Below, piece after piece: positions 7,513 through 15,231 of a DNA stretch of 64,000 nucleotides. The position numbers were made by a program, and so were the translations under genes. The stretch covers positions 186,001-250,000 of the forward strand of contig NZ_JALDAX010000008.1 in assembly GCF_022698145.1 (NCBI RefSeq). The letters run 5' to 3'. Source of the stretch: Streptomyces spinosisporus. Its GTDB lineage: Bacteria > Actinomycetota > Actinomycetes > Streptomycetales > Streptomycetaceae. The stretch's first letter is position 1. Each line of letters begins with the position of its first letter. The notes under the pieces are model-generated. The model searched no databases. It was not told where the DNA came from and worked only from the letters and a program-made list of their open reading frames with translations.

Positions 7513-8555
7513 CGCGGATCCCCTTCGAGTACGGCGACCAGGTTCTGTTGCAGACAGGGACCGGAGGTGGCGTGGGCGAGGGCCCGGTCCGAGTCTCCGC
7601 GGTGGATCGCGGCGGCGGCCTCGCCGATGCGGATGAGTCCCGCGGCCATGAGCGGGTTGGCGGCGAGCGCTCCGCCGGACGGATTGACCCGTACGTCCTC
7701 GCCGAGCCGCAGCGCCTTGCGCAGCACGACCTCCTGCGAGGTGAAGGGAGCGTGCAACTCGGCGGTGTCGACGGGCCGTTCGAAGGCGCCGGCCTTCTCG
7801 GCGGCGAGCCGCGCGGAGGGCGAGTCGGTCAGGTCGCGGACGCCGAGGCCGTGGGCCTCGATGCGGTGGTCGATGCCGCGGATCCAGGCGGGCCGCTCGC
7901 ACAGCTCACGGGCCCGCTCCCCCGCCGCGAGGACGACCGCGGCGGCGCCGTCGCCGATGGGCGGGCAGTCGCCGGCGCGCAGGGGGCGTACGAGGTAGTC
8001 GCCCTGCGGCACCGAACCGCTGAGCTGGGCATGGGGGTTGGCGGTGGCGTCCGTGCGGCTGCGGGCGGCGACGGCGGCCAGCGCGGGCTCGTCGGTCTCG
8101 CCGGCGTCGATCAGGGACTGCGCCTGCAGTGCGGCGAGGGCCACGGAGTCGGGCCACAGCGGGGCGACGTAGTACGGGTCGAGCTGCCGGGTCAGGACGT
8201 CGCGCACGGAGCCGGGTGAGGACTTGCCGTAGGAGTAGACGAGGGCGGTGTCGGCGTCGCCGGTGAGCAGCTTCGTCCACGCCTCGTACAGGGCCCACGC
8301 GCCGTCCATCTCGACGTGCGACTCGGAGATCGGCGGCCAGGCGCCGACGCCGTCGAGGGCGAGGGTGAAGGAGAAGGCGCGGCCCGCCAGGTAGTCGCTG
8401 GAGCCGGAGCAGGTGAAGCCGATGTCGGCGGTCTTCAGGCCGGTCCGTGCCAGCACGTCGTGCAGCACCGGCATGAGCATCTCGACCTCGGAGAGCTCGT
8501 CGCTGCTGCGGCGGTGGTCGGTCTGGGCGAAGGCGACCAGTGCTATGTCACGCAT
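7509..8555 (-). CDS. Thiolase-superfamily protein, second member, catalytic Cys absent
   Basis: A 348-residue thiolase-fold protein (MRDIALVAFAQTDHRRSSDE at the N terminus, FTCSGSSDYLAGRAF early on). At the nucleophile position it reads SESHVEMDGAWALYEA, with no Cys. The His motif region is NPSGGALAANPLMAAGLIR, and it ends HATSGPCLQQN. Paired thiolase-like genes of this kind often form heteromers with a DUF35 protein. Its start overlaps the DUF35 gene's stop (TGATG) and its stop overlaps the next start (ATGA), so the three should be translationally coupled. Probable role: C-C bond cleavage of an acyl-CoA intermediate in lipid or sterol-like degradation. Confidence 0.84.
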   Translation of the reverse strand: MRDIALVAFAQTDHRRSSDELSEVEMLMPVLHDVLARTGLKTADIGFTCSGSSDYLAGRAFSFTLALDGVGAWPPISESHVEMDGAWALYEAWTKLLTGDADTALVYSYGKSSPGSVRDVLTRQLDPYYVAPLWPDSVALAALQAQSLIDAGETDEPALAAVAARSRTDATANPHAQLSGSVPQGDYLVRPLRAGDCPPIGDGAAAVVLAAGERARELCERPAWIRGIDHRIEAHGLGVRDLTDSPSARLAAEKAGAFERPVDTAELHAPFTSQEVVLRKALRLGEDVRVNPSGGALAANPLMAAGLIRIGEAAAAIHRGDSDRALAHATSGPCLQQNLVAVLEGDPR

Positions 8556-9496
8556 CACAGCAGCTCCTTGTAGGTGTCGTACTCCGCGTCCGGCTCCCCG
8601 TTCGGCCGGTAGTGGTCGGGATGGCGGGCCCCTTCGGTCCACACCGGTTCGACGCGCAGTCCCATGCGGACCTGGTCGTAGGGGATGCCGCCGATCCGGC
8701 CGTGCAGCGCGAGTCCGGCGCCGTCGAGGGCGATGTGGGCGTAGACGTAGGGGACTTCGATGTCGAGGTTCCTGGCCTTGATGTTGACGATGCAGAAGGT
8801 GGTGACGGTGCCGGCCGGGCCCACCTCGACCTGTTCCGTCGTGGCGACGCCGCAGGTGGGGCAGGCGCCGCGCGGCGGGACGTACACCTTGCGGCAGGAG
8901 GGGCAGCGTTCGCCCATCGTGCGCCGGTCGGCGAGCGCGCGCAGGTAGGCGGTCTGCGCGCGGCCCGGAGAGTAGGTGTAGTCGAGGCGGGCGGGAGTGA
9001 CGATGCCGGTGATCGCGTCCGCGAACTCGCCGCTGTGGCCGCCCGGTTGCTGCTGTTCGCCGTCGTACGGCTCGAAGCAGGCGATGTCCGTGATGGCGCC
9101 CTCGCGCGATGCGGCCCAGCGCACGCGGACGCGCATGCCGGTGTGCACGGCGTCGGGGCCGGGCGCGTCGAGGGCGTGCAGCAGGGCGGTGTCGGCGCCG
9201 TCGAGCCGGACGAGGACCCAGGCGAAGGGTGTGTCCAGGGGCTGGCCGCGGCGCGGCGCGTGGTTCCAGGCCCAGGTGGTGACGGTTCCGGTGGGGGCGA
9301 CCTCGACGAGGTCGCGTATCTCGTCGGCGGTGACGGGGTCGTACTCGACGGGCGGGACCAGTACGCGGCCGTCGCCGGTCCGCACCCCGAGGACGACGCG
9401 CTCGCGCAGACCGGTGAGGAAGGCGCTCTGGACGGGGCCGAGGGAGCGGGTGAAGGGGAACTCGACGGTGAGAGGGGCGGTGAGGACTTCGGGCAT
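8555..9496 (-). CDS. Tandem OB-fold DUF35 protein with zinc ribbon
   Basis: A 313-residue protein. The C-terminal half is a standard rubredoxin-like zinc ribbon (Cys198, Cys201, Cys212, Cys215 in CPSCRKVYVPPRGACPTCG) plus OB fold (VGPAGTVTTFCIVNI). The N-terminal half contains a second OB fold with the same VAPTGTVTTWAWNHA start but no zinc ribbon. It is thus about twice the length of a simple DUF35 protein. DUF35 proteins bind CoA thioesters and activate thiolase-like partners; here two partners follow directly. The gap to the upstream crotonase is 30 bp. Confidence 0.85.
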   Translation of the reverse strand: MPEVLTAPLTVEFPFTRSLGPVQSAFLTGLRERVVLGVRTGDGRVLVPPVEYDPVTADEIRDLVEVAPTGTVTTWAWNHAPRRGQPLDTPFAWVLVRLDGADTALLHALDAPGPDAVHTGMRVRVRWAASREGAITDIACFEPYDGEQQQPGGHSGEFADAITGIVTPARLDYTYSPGRAQTAYLRALADRRTMGERCPSCRKVYVPPRGACPTCGVATTEQVEVGPAGTVTTFCIVNIKARNLDIEVPYVYAHIALDGAGLALHGRIGGIPYDQVRMGLRVEPVWTEGARHPDHYRPNGEPDAEYDTYKELL

Positions 9497-9526
9497 GCCG
9501 ATCTCCTTGACAGGGCCTGCTGGGGC

Positions 9527-10327
9527 TCAGGCTCGCTTGTAGACGGGCGGTCGCTTCTCCGCGAAGGCGCGGGCGCCCTCCTTGGCGTCGGCGGTGTCGA
9601 AGATGGGCCATCCGCGCGCGAGTTCGGCGGCGAGCCCGTCCGTCTCGGTCATCTCCGCGCTCTCGTAGACGGACGCCTTGACGGCCTCCACGGCCAACGG
9701 ACCGCAGGCGTTGATCAGTTCGGCGATCTCCAGGGCCTTGGCGAGGGCGGTGCCGTCGGGCACGACATGGCCGATCAGGCCGATGTCGGCGGCCTCGCGG
9801 GCGCTGTAGGGGCGGCCGGTGAGGAGCATCTCCAGGGCGTGGGTGCGCGGGATCTGGCGCTGCAGCCGGACCGTGGAGCCGCCGATGGGGAAGAGTCCGC
9901 GTCTGACCTCGAAGAGCCCGAAGGTCGCGGACTCGCCCGCGATGCGGATGTCGGTGCCCTGGAGGATCTCCGTGCCGCCGGCCACGCAGTGTCCCTCGAC
10001 CGCGGCGATCACCGGTTTGCGCGGGCGATGGTGGCGCAGCATCGCCTTCCAGTGCAGGTCGGGATCGGCCTTGAGGCGGTCCCGGTAGTGATCGCCCTCC
10101 ATCCCCCGGCCCGCCAGGGCCTTGAGATCCATGCCCGCGCAGAAGGCACCGCCGCCACCGGTCAGCACGATCGAGCGGACGGCGTCGTCCTCGTCCGCCT
10201 CGATCCAGCCGTCGTACAGCCCGACCAGCATCGGCAGCGACAGCGCGTTCTTGGCTTCGGGCCTGTTGAGCGTGAGCACCAGCGTGGCGCCTTCTCGCTG
10301 CACGGTGAGGTGTTCGGTCCCACCCAT
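9527..10327 (-). CDS. Enoyl-CoA hydratase/isomerase (crotonase) family protein
   Basis: A 266-residue crotonase. Oxyanion-hole motifs: GGGGAFCAGMDLKAL (about residues 57-71) and EGHCVAGGTEIL (about 110-121). FGLFEVRRGLFPIGGSTVRL follows; the position that is often Glu in hydratases is within GLFPIGG here, so hydratase versus isomerase or hydrolase activity is open. It is the first gene of the crotonase-DUF35-thiolase-thiolase operon. The promoter region (10328-10513) is shared with the divergent acyl-CoA ligase and contains two operator-like elements. Confidence 0.88.
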   Translation of the reverse strand: MGGTEHLTVQREGATLVLTLNRPEAKNALSLPMLVGLYDGWIEADEDDAVRSIVLTGGGGAFCAGMDLKALAGRGMEGDHYRDRLKADPDLHWKAMLRHHRPRKPVIAAVEGHCVAGGTEILQGTDIRIAGESATFGLFEVRRGLFPIGGSTVRLQRQIPRTHALEMLLTGRPYSAREAADIGLIGHVVPDGTALAKALEIAELINACGPLAVEAVKASVYESAEMTETDGLAAELARGWPIFDTADAKEGARAFAEKRPPVYKRA

Positions 10328-10350
10328 TGCCGTCTCCCCTCTCCGGGAAC

Positions 10351-10364
10351 GAGAACAGGTTGCA
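10351..10364. promoter_or_regulatory. KstR-like operator half-match upstream of the crotonase operon
   Basis: GAGAACAGGTTGCA fits TNNAACNNGTTNNA at all fixed positions except the first base. It begins 24 bp upstream of the crotonase ATG. KstR, a TetR-family repressor of sterol catabolism in mycobacteria and rhodococci, recognises this consensus; no kstR gene is in the window. Confidence 0.35.
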
Positions 10365-10388
10365 GTACCCCGGAAGGCACTTCAAGAG

Positions 10389-10413
10389 TTTTCTGACAGG
10401 CAGTCAGATTTCT
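10389..10413. promoter_or_regulatory. TetR-type operator, copy A of a shared lipid-regulon element
   Basis: Inverted repeat TCTGAC-AGGCA-GTCAGA (10392-10408) flanked by TT on the left and TTTCT on the right. The same element, 20 of 25 bases identical and in the same orientation, lies at 22456-22480 upstream of another lipid-degradation operon. It lies between the divergent crotonase and acyl-CoA ligase genes and could repress both. Confidence 0.6.
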
Positions 10414-10513
10414 TCGCGCGAACCCTTCACAGTTGCCGCGCCCTTTGCTCTGATGACCGGCGAACCGACGGATGCGCCTTGCTTCGTCATGGCTGCCGGG
10501 GTCAGGAGGAGCG

Positions 10514-12133
10514 GTGGAGTACAACCTTGCGGACCTGTTCGAGTCGGTCGTCGACGTGGTGCCCGACCGCGAGGCCCTGGTGTACATCGACCACCCGGGC
10601 ACGGGCGCTGAGCGCCGTCTGACCTACGCGCAGCTGGATGCGGCGGCCAACCGCATCGGTCACCATCTGCTCGACGCCGGGATCCGCCCGGGCGAACACC
10701 TCGGGCTGCACCTCTACAACGGCATCGAGTATCTGCAGACGGTGTTCGGCTGCCTCAAGGCACGGATCGTCCCCGTCAACGTCAACTACCGTTACGTGGA
10801 AGACGAGTTGGTCTACCTCTACCGCGACGCCGATCTCGTGGCCCTGGTCTTCGACGCCGAGTTCGACGGCCGGGTGGCGGCGTCGCTGCCGCACTGCCCG
10901 AAGCTGCGTCATCTCGTACGGGTCGGGGGCGACGGGGGTCAGATGGCCGCCGTGCCCTTCACCGAAGCGGAGGCGGGCGGTTCACCGGAGCGTGGCTTCC
11001 CGGTGCGCTCGGGCGACGACCAGTTCATCATCTACACCGGCGGCACCACCGGGATGCCCAAGGGTGTGATGTGGCGTCAGGAGGACCTGTTCTTCTCGGG
11101 TCTGGGCGGGGGCGCGCCGACCGGTGAGCCGGTGACCAAGCCGCAGGAGCTGGCCGAGCGGGTCGCGGCGGGCGGCGACGGCATCACCTTCTTCCCCACT
11201 CCCCCGCTGATGCACGGCACCTCCACCCTCACCTCCCTCATCGGCTTCAACTTCGGCCAACGCGTGGTGGTCCACCGCAAGTTCGTGCCCGAGGAGGTGC
11301 TGCGCACGATCGAGAAGGAGAAGGTCACCAGCATCTCGCTGGTCGGTGACGCGATGCTGCGGCCGCTGATCGATGCCCTCAACGGGCCCCTGAAGGGCAC
11401 CGACTGCTCATCGGTGTTCAGTGTGTCGTCCTCCGGCGCGGTCATGTCGGAGACGGTGCGCCGCCAGTTCCAGGAACTGCTGCCGAACATCATGCTGCTG
11501 AACAACTACGGCTCGTCCGAGTCCGGGTTCAACGGCACGGCGACGAACGACTCCGGCGCGGGCCAGAGCTTCCGCATCCGCGTCAACTCCCGTACGAGGG
11601 TGGTCGATCCGGCCACCCATGCGCCGGTGGCGCCGGGCGAGGTGGGGCGCGTGGCGCAGTGCGGACACGTTCCGCTCGGCTACTACAACGACCCGGCCAA
11701 GACCGCCGAGACGTTCTTCGAGCAGGACGGCGAGCGCTGGGTGCTCCTCGGCGACATGGCGACCGTGGACGAGGAGGGCGTCGTCACGGTTCTGGGCCGG
11801 GGCTCGCAGTGCATCAACACCGGGGGCGAGAAGGTGTACCCGGAGGAGGTCGAGCAGGCGCTGAAGTCCCATCCGGACGTGTACGACGCGCTGGTGGCCG
11901 GGGTGCCCGACGCGAAGTGGGGCAGTCATGTGGCGGCGGTCGTGCAGCTGCGTGAGGGAGCGGCGCGACCCTCGCTGGAGGATGTCCAGTCCTTCTGCCG
12001 TACCCGTCTCGCCGGGTACAAGATCCCGCGCCAGCTGGTGATCACGGCGGCCGTACGGCGCTCACCCAGCGGGAAGGCGGACTACCGGTGGGCCCGGGAG
12101 GTGGCGGCGGCGTCGGACGTGGCGTCCGCGTGA
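10514..12133 (+). CDS. Acyl-CoA synthetase (AMP-forming, FadD family)
   Basis: A 539-residue ANL-superfamily enzyme. AMP-binding P-loop YTGGTTGMPKGVMW (about residues 175-188), adenine motif NNYGSSESG, hinge region LLGDMATVDEEG and LGRGSQCINTGGEKVYPEE, and the C-terminal catalytic Lys in RSPSGKADYR. It activates a carboxylic acid to its acyl-CoA. The Trp in GVMWR is, in my knowledge, typical of an actinobacterial FadD group that includes sterol side-chain ligases, but the substrate is not determined. The GTG at 10514 is chosen because GAGGAG lies 5-8 bp upstream. Divergent from the crotonase operon with shared operators. Confidence 0.9.
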   Translation: MEYNLADLFESVVDVVPDREALVYIDHPGTGAERRLTYAQLDAAANRIGHHLLDAGIRPGEHLGLHLYNGIEYLQTVFGCLKARIVPVNVNYRYVEDELVYLYRDADLVALVFDAEFDGRVAASLPHCPKLRHLVRVGGDGGQMAAVPFTEAEAGGSPERGFPVRSGDDQFIIYTGGTTGMPKGVMWRQEDLFFSGLGGGAPTGEPVTKPQELAERVAAGGDGITFFPTPPLMHGTSTLTSLIGFNFGQRVVVHRKFVPEEVLRTIEKEKVTSISLVGDAMLRPLIDALNGPLKGTDCSSVFSVSSSGAVMSETVRRQFQELLPNIMLLNNYGSSESGFNGTATNDSGAGQSFRIRVNSRTRVVDPATHAPVAPGEVGRVAQCGHVPLGYYNDPAKTAETFFEQDGERWVLLGDMATVDEEGVVTVLGRGSQCINTGGEKVYPEEVEQALKSHPDVYDALVAGVPDAKWGSHVAAVVQLREGAARPSLEDVQSFCRTRLAGYKIPRQLVITAAVRRSPSGKADYRWAREVAAASDVASA

Positions 12134-12298
12134 GCTCCGTGATCTCGGTCCGCGGCATGGACCGGCGTAGTCTTTGCGCGCGGTTGACCCGGGCTTTTTG
12201 AACGGAGAGTGAAGCCGGGCCGTACGGAGGTTGGCGGCCCGGCCCTGCGGGCCCGGTCCGCCGTGCCATCACCGGGCTTCGCACGGAAGGACCTACGG

Positions 12299-14206
12299 GT
12301 GTCGCACCTCACGCCCCCTCGCCAGCTGCCGGACGTCACAGCGGGGGCCGACCCCGATACGGCTGTGACTCCTGATGTTGCCGCGCCCTCGGACGATACG
12401 GCAACGGAGGGTGTGACCGAGGCGAAACAGGCGGAGTCCCCCGAGCCGGGGGCGGACAACGACACCGCGCCCGCAGCCGACAGCGCACCGGCGACTGACT
12501 CCGCACCCGCAGCCGACACCGCACCCGCCGCGGATTCCACCCCGCCGACCCGCCCCGGCTGGTTCGGCTGGCGTCGTCGCTACCCTCTCGCCGCGCGTGT
12601 CGTGCGGGTGGGCGTTCATGTCCTGGCCGCCGCGCTGGTGCTCGTCGTGCTGCTGGTGCCCAACCGGCTCGACTGGATCACCGTCCGGTCGTTCTTCCGC
12701 CTGCCCGTCGAGGGACTCTTCCTCGCGGCGCTGCTGCTCCTGCTGCCGTCGAGGGCACGGAAGATCACGGCCGGGGCGCTCGGGGTGTTCCTCGGCCTCA
12801 CGGCCATCCTGAAGTGCCTCGACATGGGCTTTCGCCAGACCCTGGCCCGGCCGTTCGACCTGGTCTTCGACTGGGTGCTGCTGAACGACGCCGCCGACTG
12901 GCTGAAGGACTCGTTCGGCCACACCGGCGAGGTGCTCGCCGTGATCGGGGTGATCGTCCTGGCCGTCGTGGTGCTCGTGGTGAGCGCTCTGGCGATGGTC
13001 CGGCTGGCGAACCTGATGGGCCGCCACCGATCCGTGACCGCGCGCTCCACCCTGGTCCTCGGCGTCGCATGGATCATCTGCTTCACCATGGGGGTGCAGT
13101 TCGGCGGGGTCACGGTCGCCACCAAGGGCTACGCCCAGTACCTGTCCAACCGTGTGCAGTACGTCCGCGAAGGACTCGGTGACGCCGACGTCTTCAAGAA
13201 GCAGATGGCCGTCGACGCCTTCGCCAAGACCCCGCCCGACCAGCTGCTGACCGGACTGCGGGGCAAGGACGTGATGTTCACCTTCATCGAGAGCTACGGC
13301 CGTGTGGCGATCGACGACCCGTCGATGGGGCCGGAGCTCGACAAGACGCTCCAGGAGGGCGACGCCAGGCTCAGGTCGGCCGGGTTCGCCGCACGCAGCG
13401 GCTGGCTCAGGTCGCCCGTGACCGGCGCCGGCAGCTGGCTCGCCCACTCGACGTTCCTGTCCGGCCTGTGGGTCAAGAACCAGCAGCGGTACCGGACGCT
13501 GACCACCAGCGACCGCTCCACCCTCACCAGCTACTTCCAGAAGACCGGCGCCTGGCGCACGGTCGGCATCGTCCCGGGTGTGCGCAAGTCCTGGCCCGAG
13601 GGCAAGTACTTCGGCCTCGACCACATCTACGACTCCACGCACCTCGGCTACGAGGGCCCTTACTTCAGCTGGACGCCGGTGCCGGACCAGTTCAGCCTGG
13701 AGGCCTTCCAGAAGCTGGAGCACGGCAAGAAGAACCGCGACCCGATCATGGCGGAGATCATCCTCGCCTCCAGCCACAACCCCTGGTCCCCCATCGCCCA
13801 CATGATCGACTGGAAGGACCTGGGCAACGGCAAGGTCTTCTACAAGATCAAGAAGGAGGGCACCAACCCCACCCAGGTCTGGAAGAGCGCGAAGCGCGTG
13901 CGCACCGAGTACCGCAAGGCCATCCAGTACTCCCTGGACAGCCTGACGCAGTGGATGCAGCGCTACGGCGACAAGAACACCGTCCTGGTCTTCCTCGGCG
14001 ACCACCAGCCCGTGCCGACGGTCACCGGAGGCAGCGCCAACAGGGACGTGCCGGTCACCATCGTCGCCCACGACCCGAAGGTGCTCGACCGGGTCGCGGA
14101 CTGGGGCTGGACGGACGGGATCAAGCCCGCGGACGACGCCCCGGAATGGACGATGAACAAGTTCCGCGACCGCTTCATGACGGCGTACGGGCCGCAGTCG
14201 AAGTGA
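12299..14206 (+). CDS. LTA-synthase/sulfatase-like membrane protein
   Basis: About 635 residues. An N-terminal disordered Ala/Pro/Asp tail of about 85 residues contains repeated PAADSAPATDSAP-like units, followed by four or five hydrophobic segments (for example HVLAAALVLVVLLV and VIGVIVLAVVVLVVSALAMV). A large extracytoplasmic sulfatase-fold domain begins MFTFIESYGR, carries the nucleophile region LAHSTFLSGLW, and ends around VFLGDHQPVP. This is the architecture of alkaline-phosphatase-superfamily phosphoglycerol/lipoteichoic-acid transferases. The GTG at 12299 has GGAAGGA upstream; an earlier in-frame ATG (12209) lacks a site. Role in polymer or lipid head-group transfer is inferred. The 3' end overlaps the convergent hydrolase gene by 32 bp. 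Confidence 0.82.
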   Translation: MSHLTPPRQLPDVTAGADPDTAVTPDVAAPSDDTATEGVTEAKQAESPEPGADNDTAPAADSAPATDSAPAADTAPAADSTPPTRPGWFGWRRRYPLAARVVRVGVHVLAAALVLVVLLVPNRLDWITVRSFFRLPVEGLFLAALLLLLPSRARKITAGALGVFLGLTAILKCLDMGFRQTLARPFDLVFDWVLLNDAADWLKDSFGHTGEVLAVIGVIVLAVVVLVVSALAMVRLANLMGRHRSVTARSTLVLGVAWIICFTMGVQFGGVTVATKGYAQYLSNRVQYVREGLGDADVFKKQMAVDAFAKTPPDQLLTGLRGKDVMFTFIESYGRVAIDDPSMGPELDKTLQEGDARLRSAGFAARSGWLRSPVTGAGSWLAHSTFLSGLWVKNQQRYRTLTTSDRSTLTSYFQKTGAWRTVGIVPGVRKSWPEGKYFGLDHIYDSTHLGYEGPYFSWTPVPDQFSLEAFQKLEHGKKNRDPIMAEIILASSHNPWSPIAHMIDWKDLGNGKVFYKIKKEGTNPTQVWKSAKRVRTEYRKAIQYSLDSLTQWMQRYGDKNTVLVFLGDHQPVPTVTGGSANRDVPVTIVAHDPKVLDRVADWGWTDGIKPADDAPEWTMNKFRDRFMTAYGPQSK

Positions 14207-15032
14207 GGAACGCGGTCACCCGGCCCGCGAACCACTCCGGGTCGTCCACCCACGGGTAGTGCCCGGCGCCGGGCTGGACGGTGAGCTCGACGTCCGGGAA
14301 GACGTCGGCGGCGGCCCGGGCCAGCTCGGGGCGGGGGCCGCCGTCGAGTTCGCCGGCGAGGACGAGGACGGGGGCGAAGACCGCGCCGAGCGCGGTGCGG
14401 GTCGCCTCGGGGTCGTACGCGCCCTCGGAGCCGTAGACGTCGGCGGCGTCGTCGTTGAACTCGACCTCGGCGCGGGCGTCGTGCTCCGCCGCCGTGGTGT
14501 TCCAGCGGCCGTAGAAGAAGGGCGCGAAGGCCGGGTCGAAGTCGGCCTGTCCCGCGAGCCACTCCTCGAACGCGGGGAACAGCGCGTCGAACCACGGCTC
14601 GCTGCTCCTCAGCCGGGCCGCCGCCAGCCGGTGCTCCGGCGTCGGCGGCATCCCCAGCGCCCACGGGATGGCGGTCACCAGCACCAGCCGGGACACCCGC
14701 TCGGGGTGCCGGGCGGCATAGAGCATGGCGAGACTGCCGCCCGCCGAGTGCGCCAGCAGATCCATGCGCTCAAGTCCCAGGTGGACGCGCAGCGCCTCCA
14801 CGTCGTCCACGAGCCGGTCGCAGCGGTACGTCGCCGGATCGGCCGGTGCGGCGGAGTCGCCGGTGCCGCGCAGGTCGAGCAGGGCCAGCCGGCGGTGTGC
14901 GGTGAGGCCGCCCAGGTCGCCGAGGTAGGCGGAGGCCCGCATCGGCCCGCCGGGCAGGACGACCAGCAAAGGGCCCTCGCCGCGCAAGTGGTAGGCGAGT
15001 TCGGTTCCGTCGGGCGCGCTGAAGGTCGGCAT
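14175..15032 (-). CDS. Alpha/beta-fold hydrolase (proline-iminopeptidase-like)
   Basis: A 285-residue protein with the alpha/beta hydrolase layout: LVVLPGGPMRASAYLGDL (oxyanion turn), LLDLRGTGDSAAP, nucleophile elbow LLAHSAGGSLAML (Ser in HSAGG, about residue 93), VLAGELDGG (acid) and GAGHYPWVDDPEWF (His). The HGGPG-type loop is LPGGPM, close to prolyl iminopeptidases and ester hydrolases. No signal peptide, so cytoplasmic. It is convergent with and overlaps the sulfatase-like gene by 32 bp and is divergent from the PaaK-like ligase. Confidence 0.85.
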   Translation of the reverse strand: MPTFSAPDGTELAYHLRGEGPLLVVLPGGPMRASAYLGDLGGLTAHRRLALLDLRGTGDSAAPADPATYRCDRLVDDVEALRVHLGLERMDLLAHSAGGSLAMLYAARHPERVSRLVLVTAIPWALGMPPTPEHRLAAARLRSSEPWFDALFPAFEEWLAGQADFDPAFAPFFYGRWNTTAAEHDARAEVEFNDDAADVYGSEGAYDPEATRTALGAVFAPVLVLAGELDGGPRPELARAAADVFPDVELTVQPGAGHYPWVDDPEWFAGRVTAFLTSTAARTPS

Positions 15033-15180
15033 GGCGCCGATCCTCGTGGCCTGCGGGCGCGGGCCGCAACGCTTTTCCCCCGCCGGGCGTTTCGCGGACC
15101 GGAGCTGCGGACGCGTGAAACAACGGCCGGACCACTTGCCTGCGCCGACCCGGCCTGGATTACTGATCCCGAACAGAGCT

Positions 15181-15194
15181 ACCGAATGATCGGT
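15181..15194. promoter_or_regulatory. PaaR-like operator in front of the phenylacetate-CoA-ligase-like gene
   Basis: ACCGAATGATCGGT is an inverted repeat (ACCGA-ATGA-TCGGT) 38 bp upstream of the ligase ATG. The core ACCGNN..NNCGGT matches the PaaR (TetR-family) consensus known from corynebacteria except that the central CG is TG. No paaR-like gene is in the window. Confidence 0.45.
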
Positions 15195-15231
15195 CGCCCG
15201 GGCGGACCCGGACGGCCAGGGAGAGGTCCCC

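Noticed and set aside
8540..10396. A 618-codon + strand frame across DUF35, thiolase and crotonase genes
   Set aside because: It is the complement of recognised genes and spans gene boundaries; no domain is seen.
12293..14071. A 592-codon minus-strand frame inside the sulfatase-like gene
   Set aside because: Antisense shadow; the + frame has membrane segments and the sulfatase motifs.
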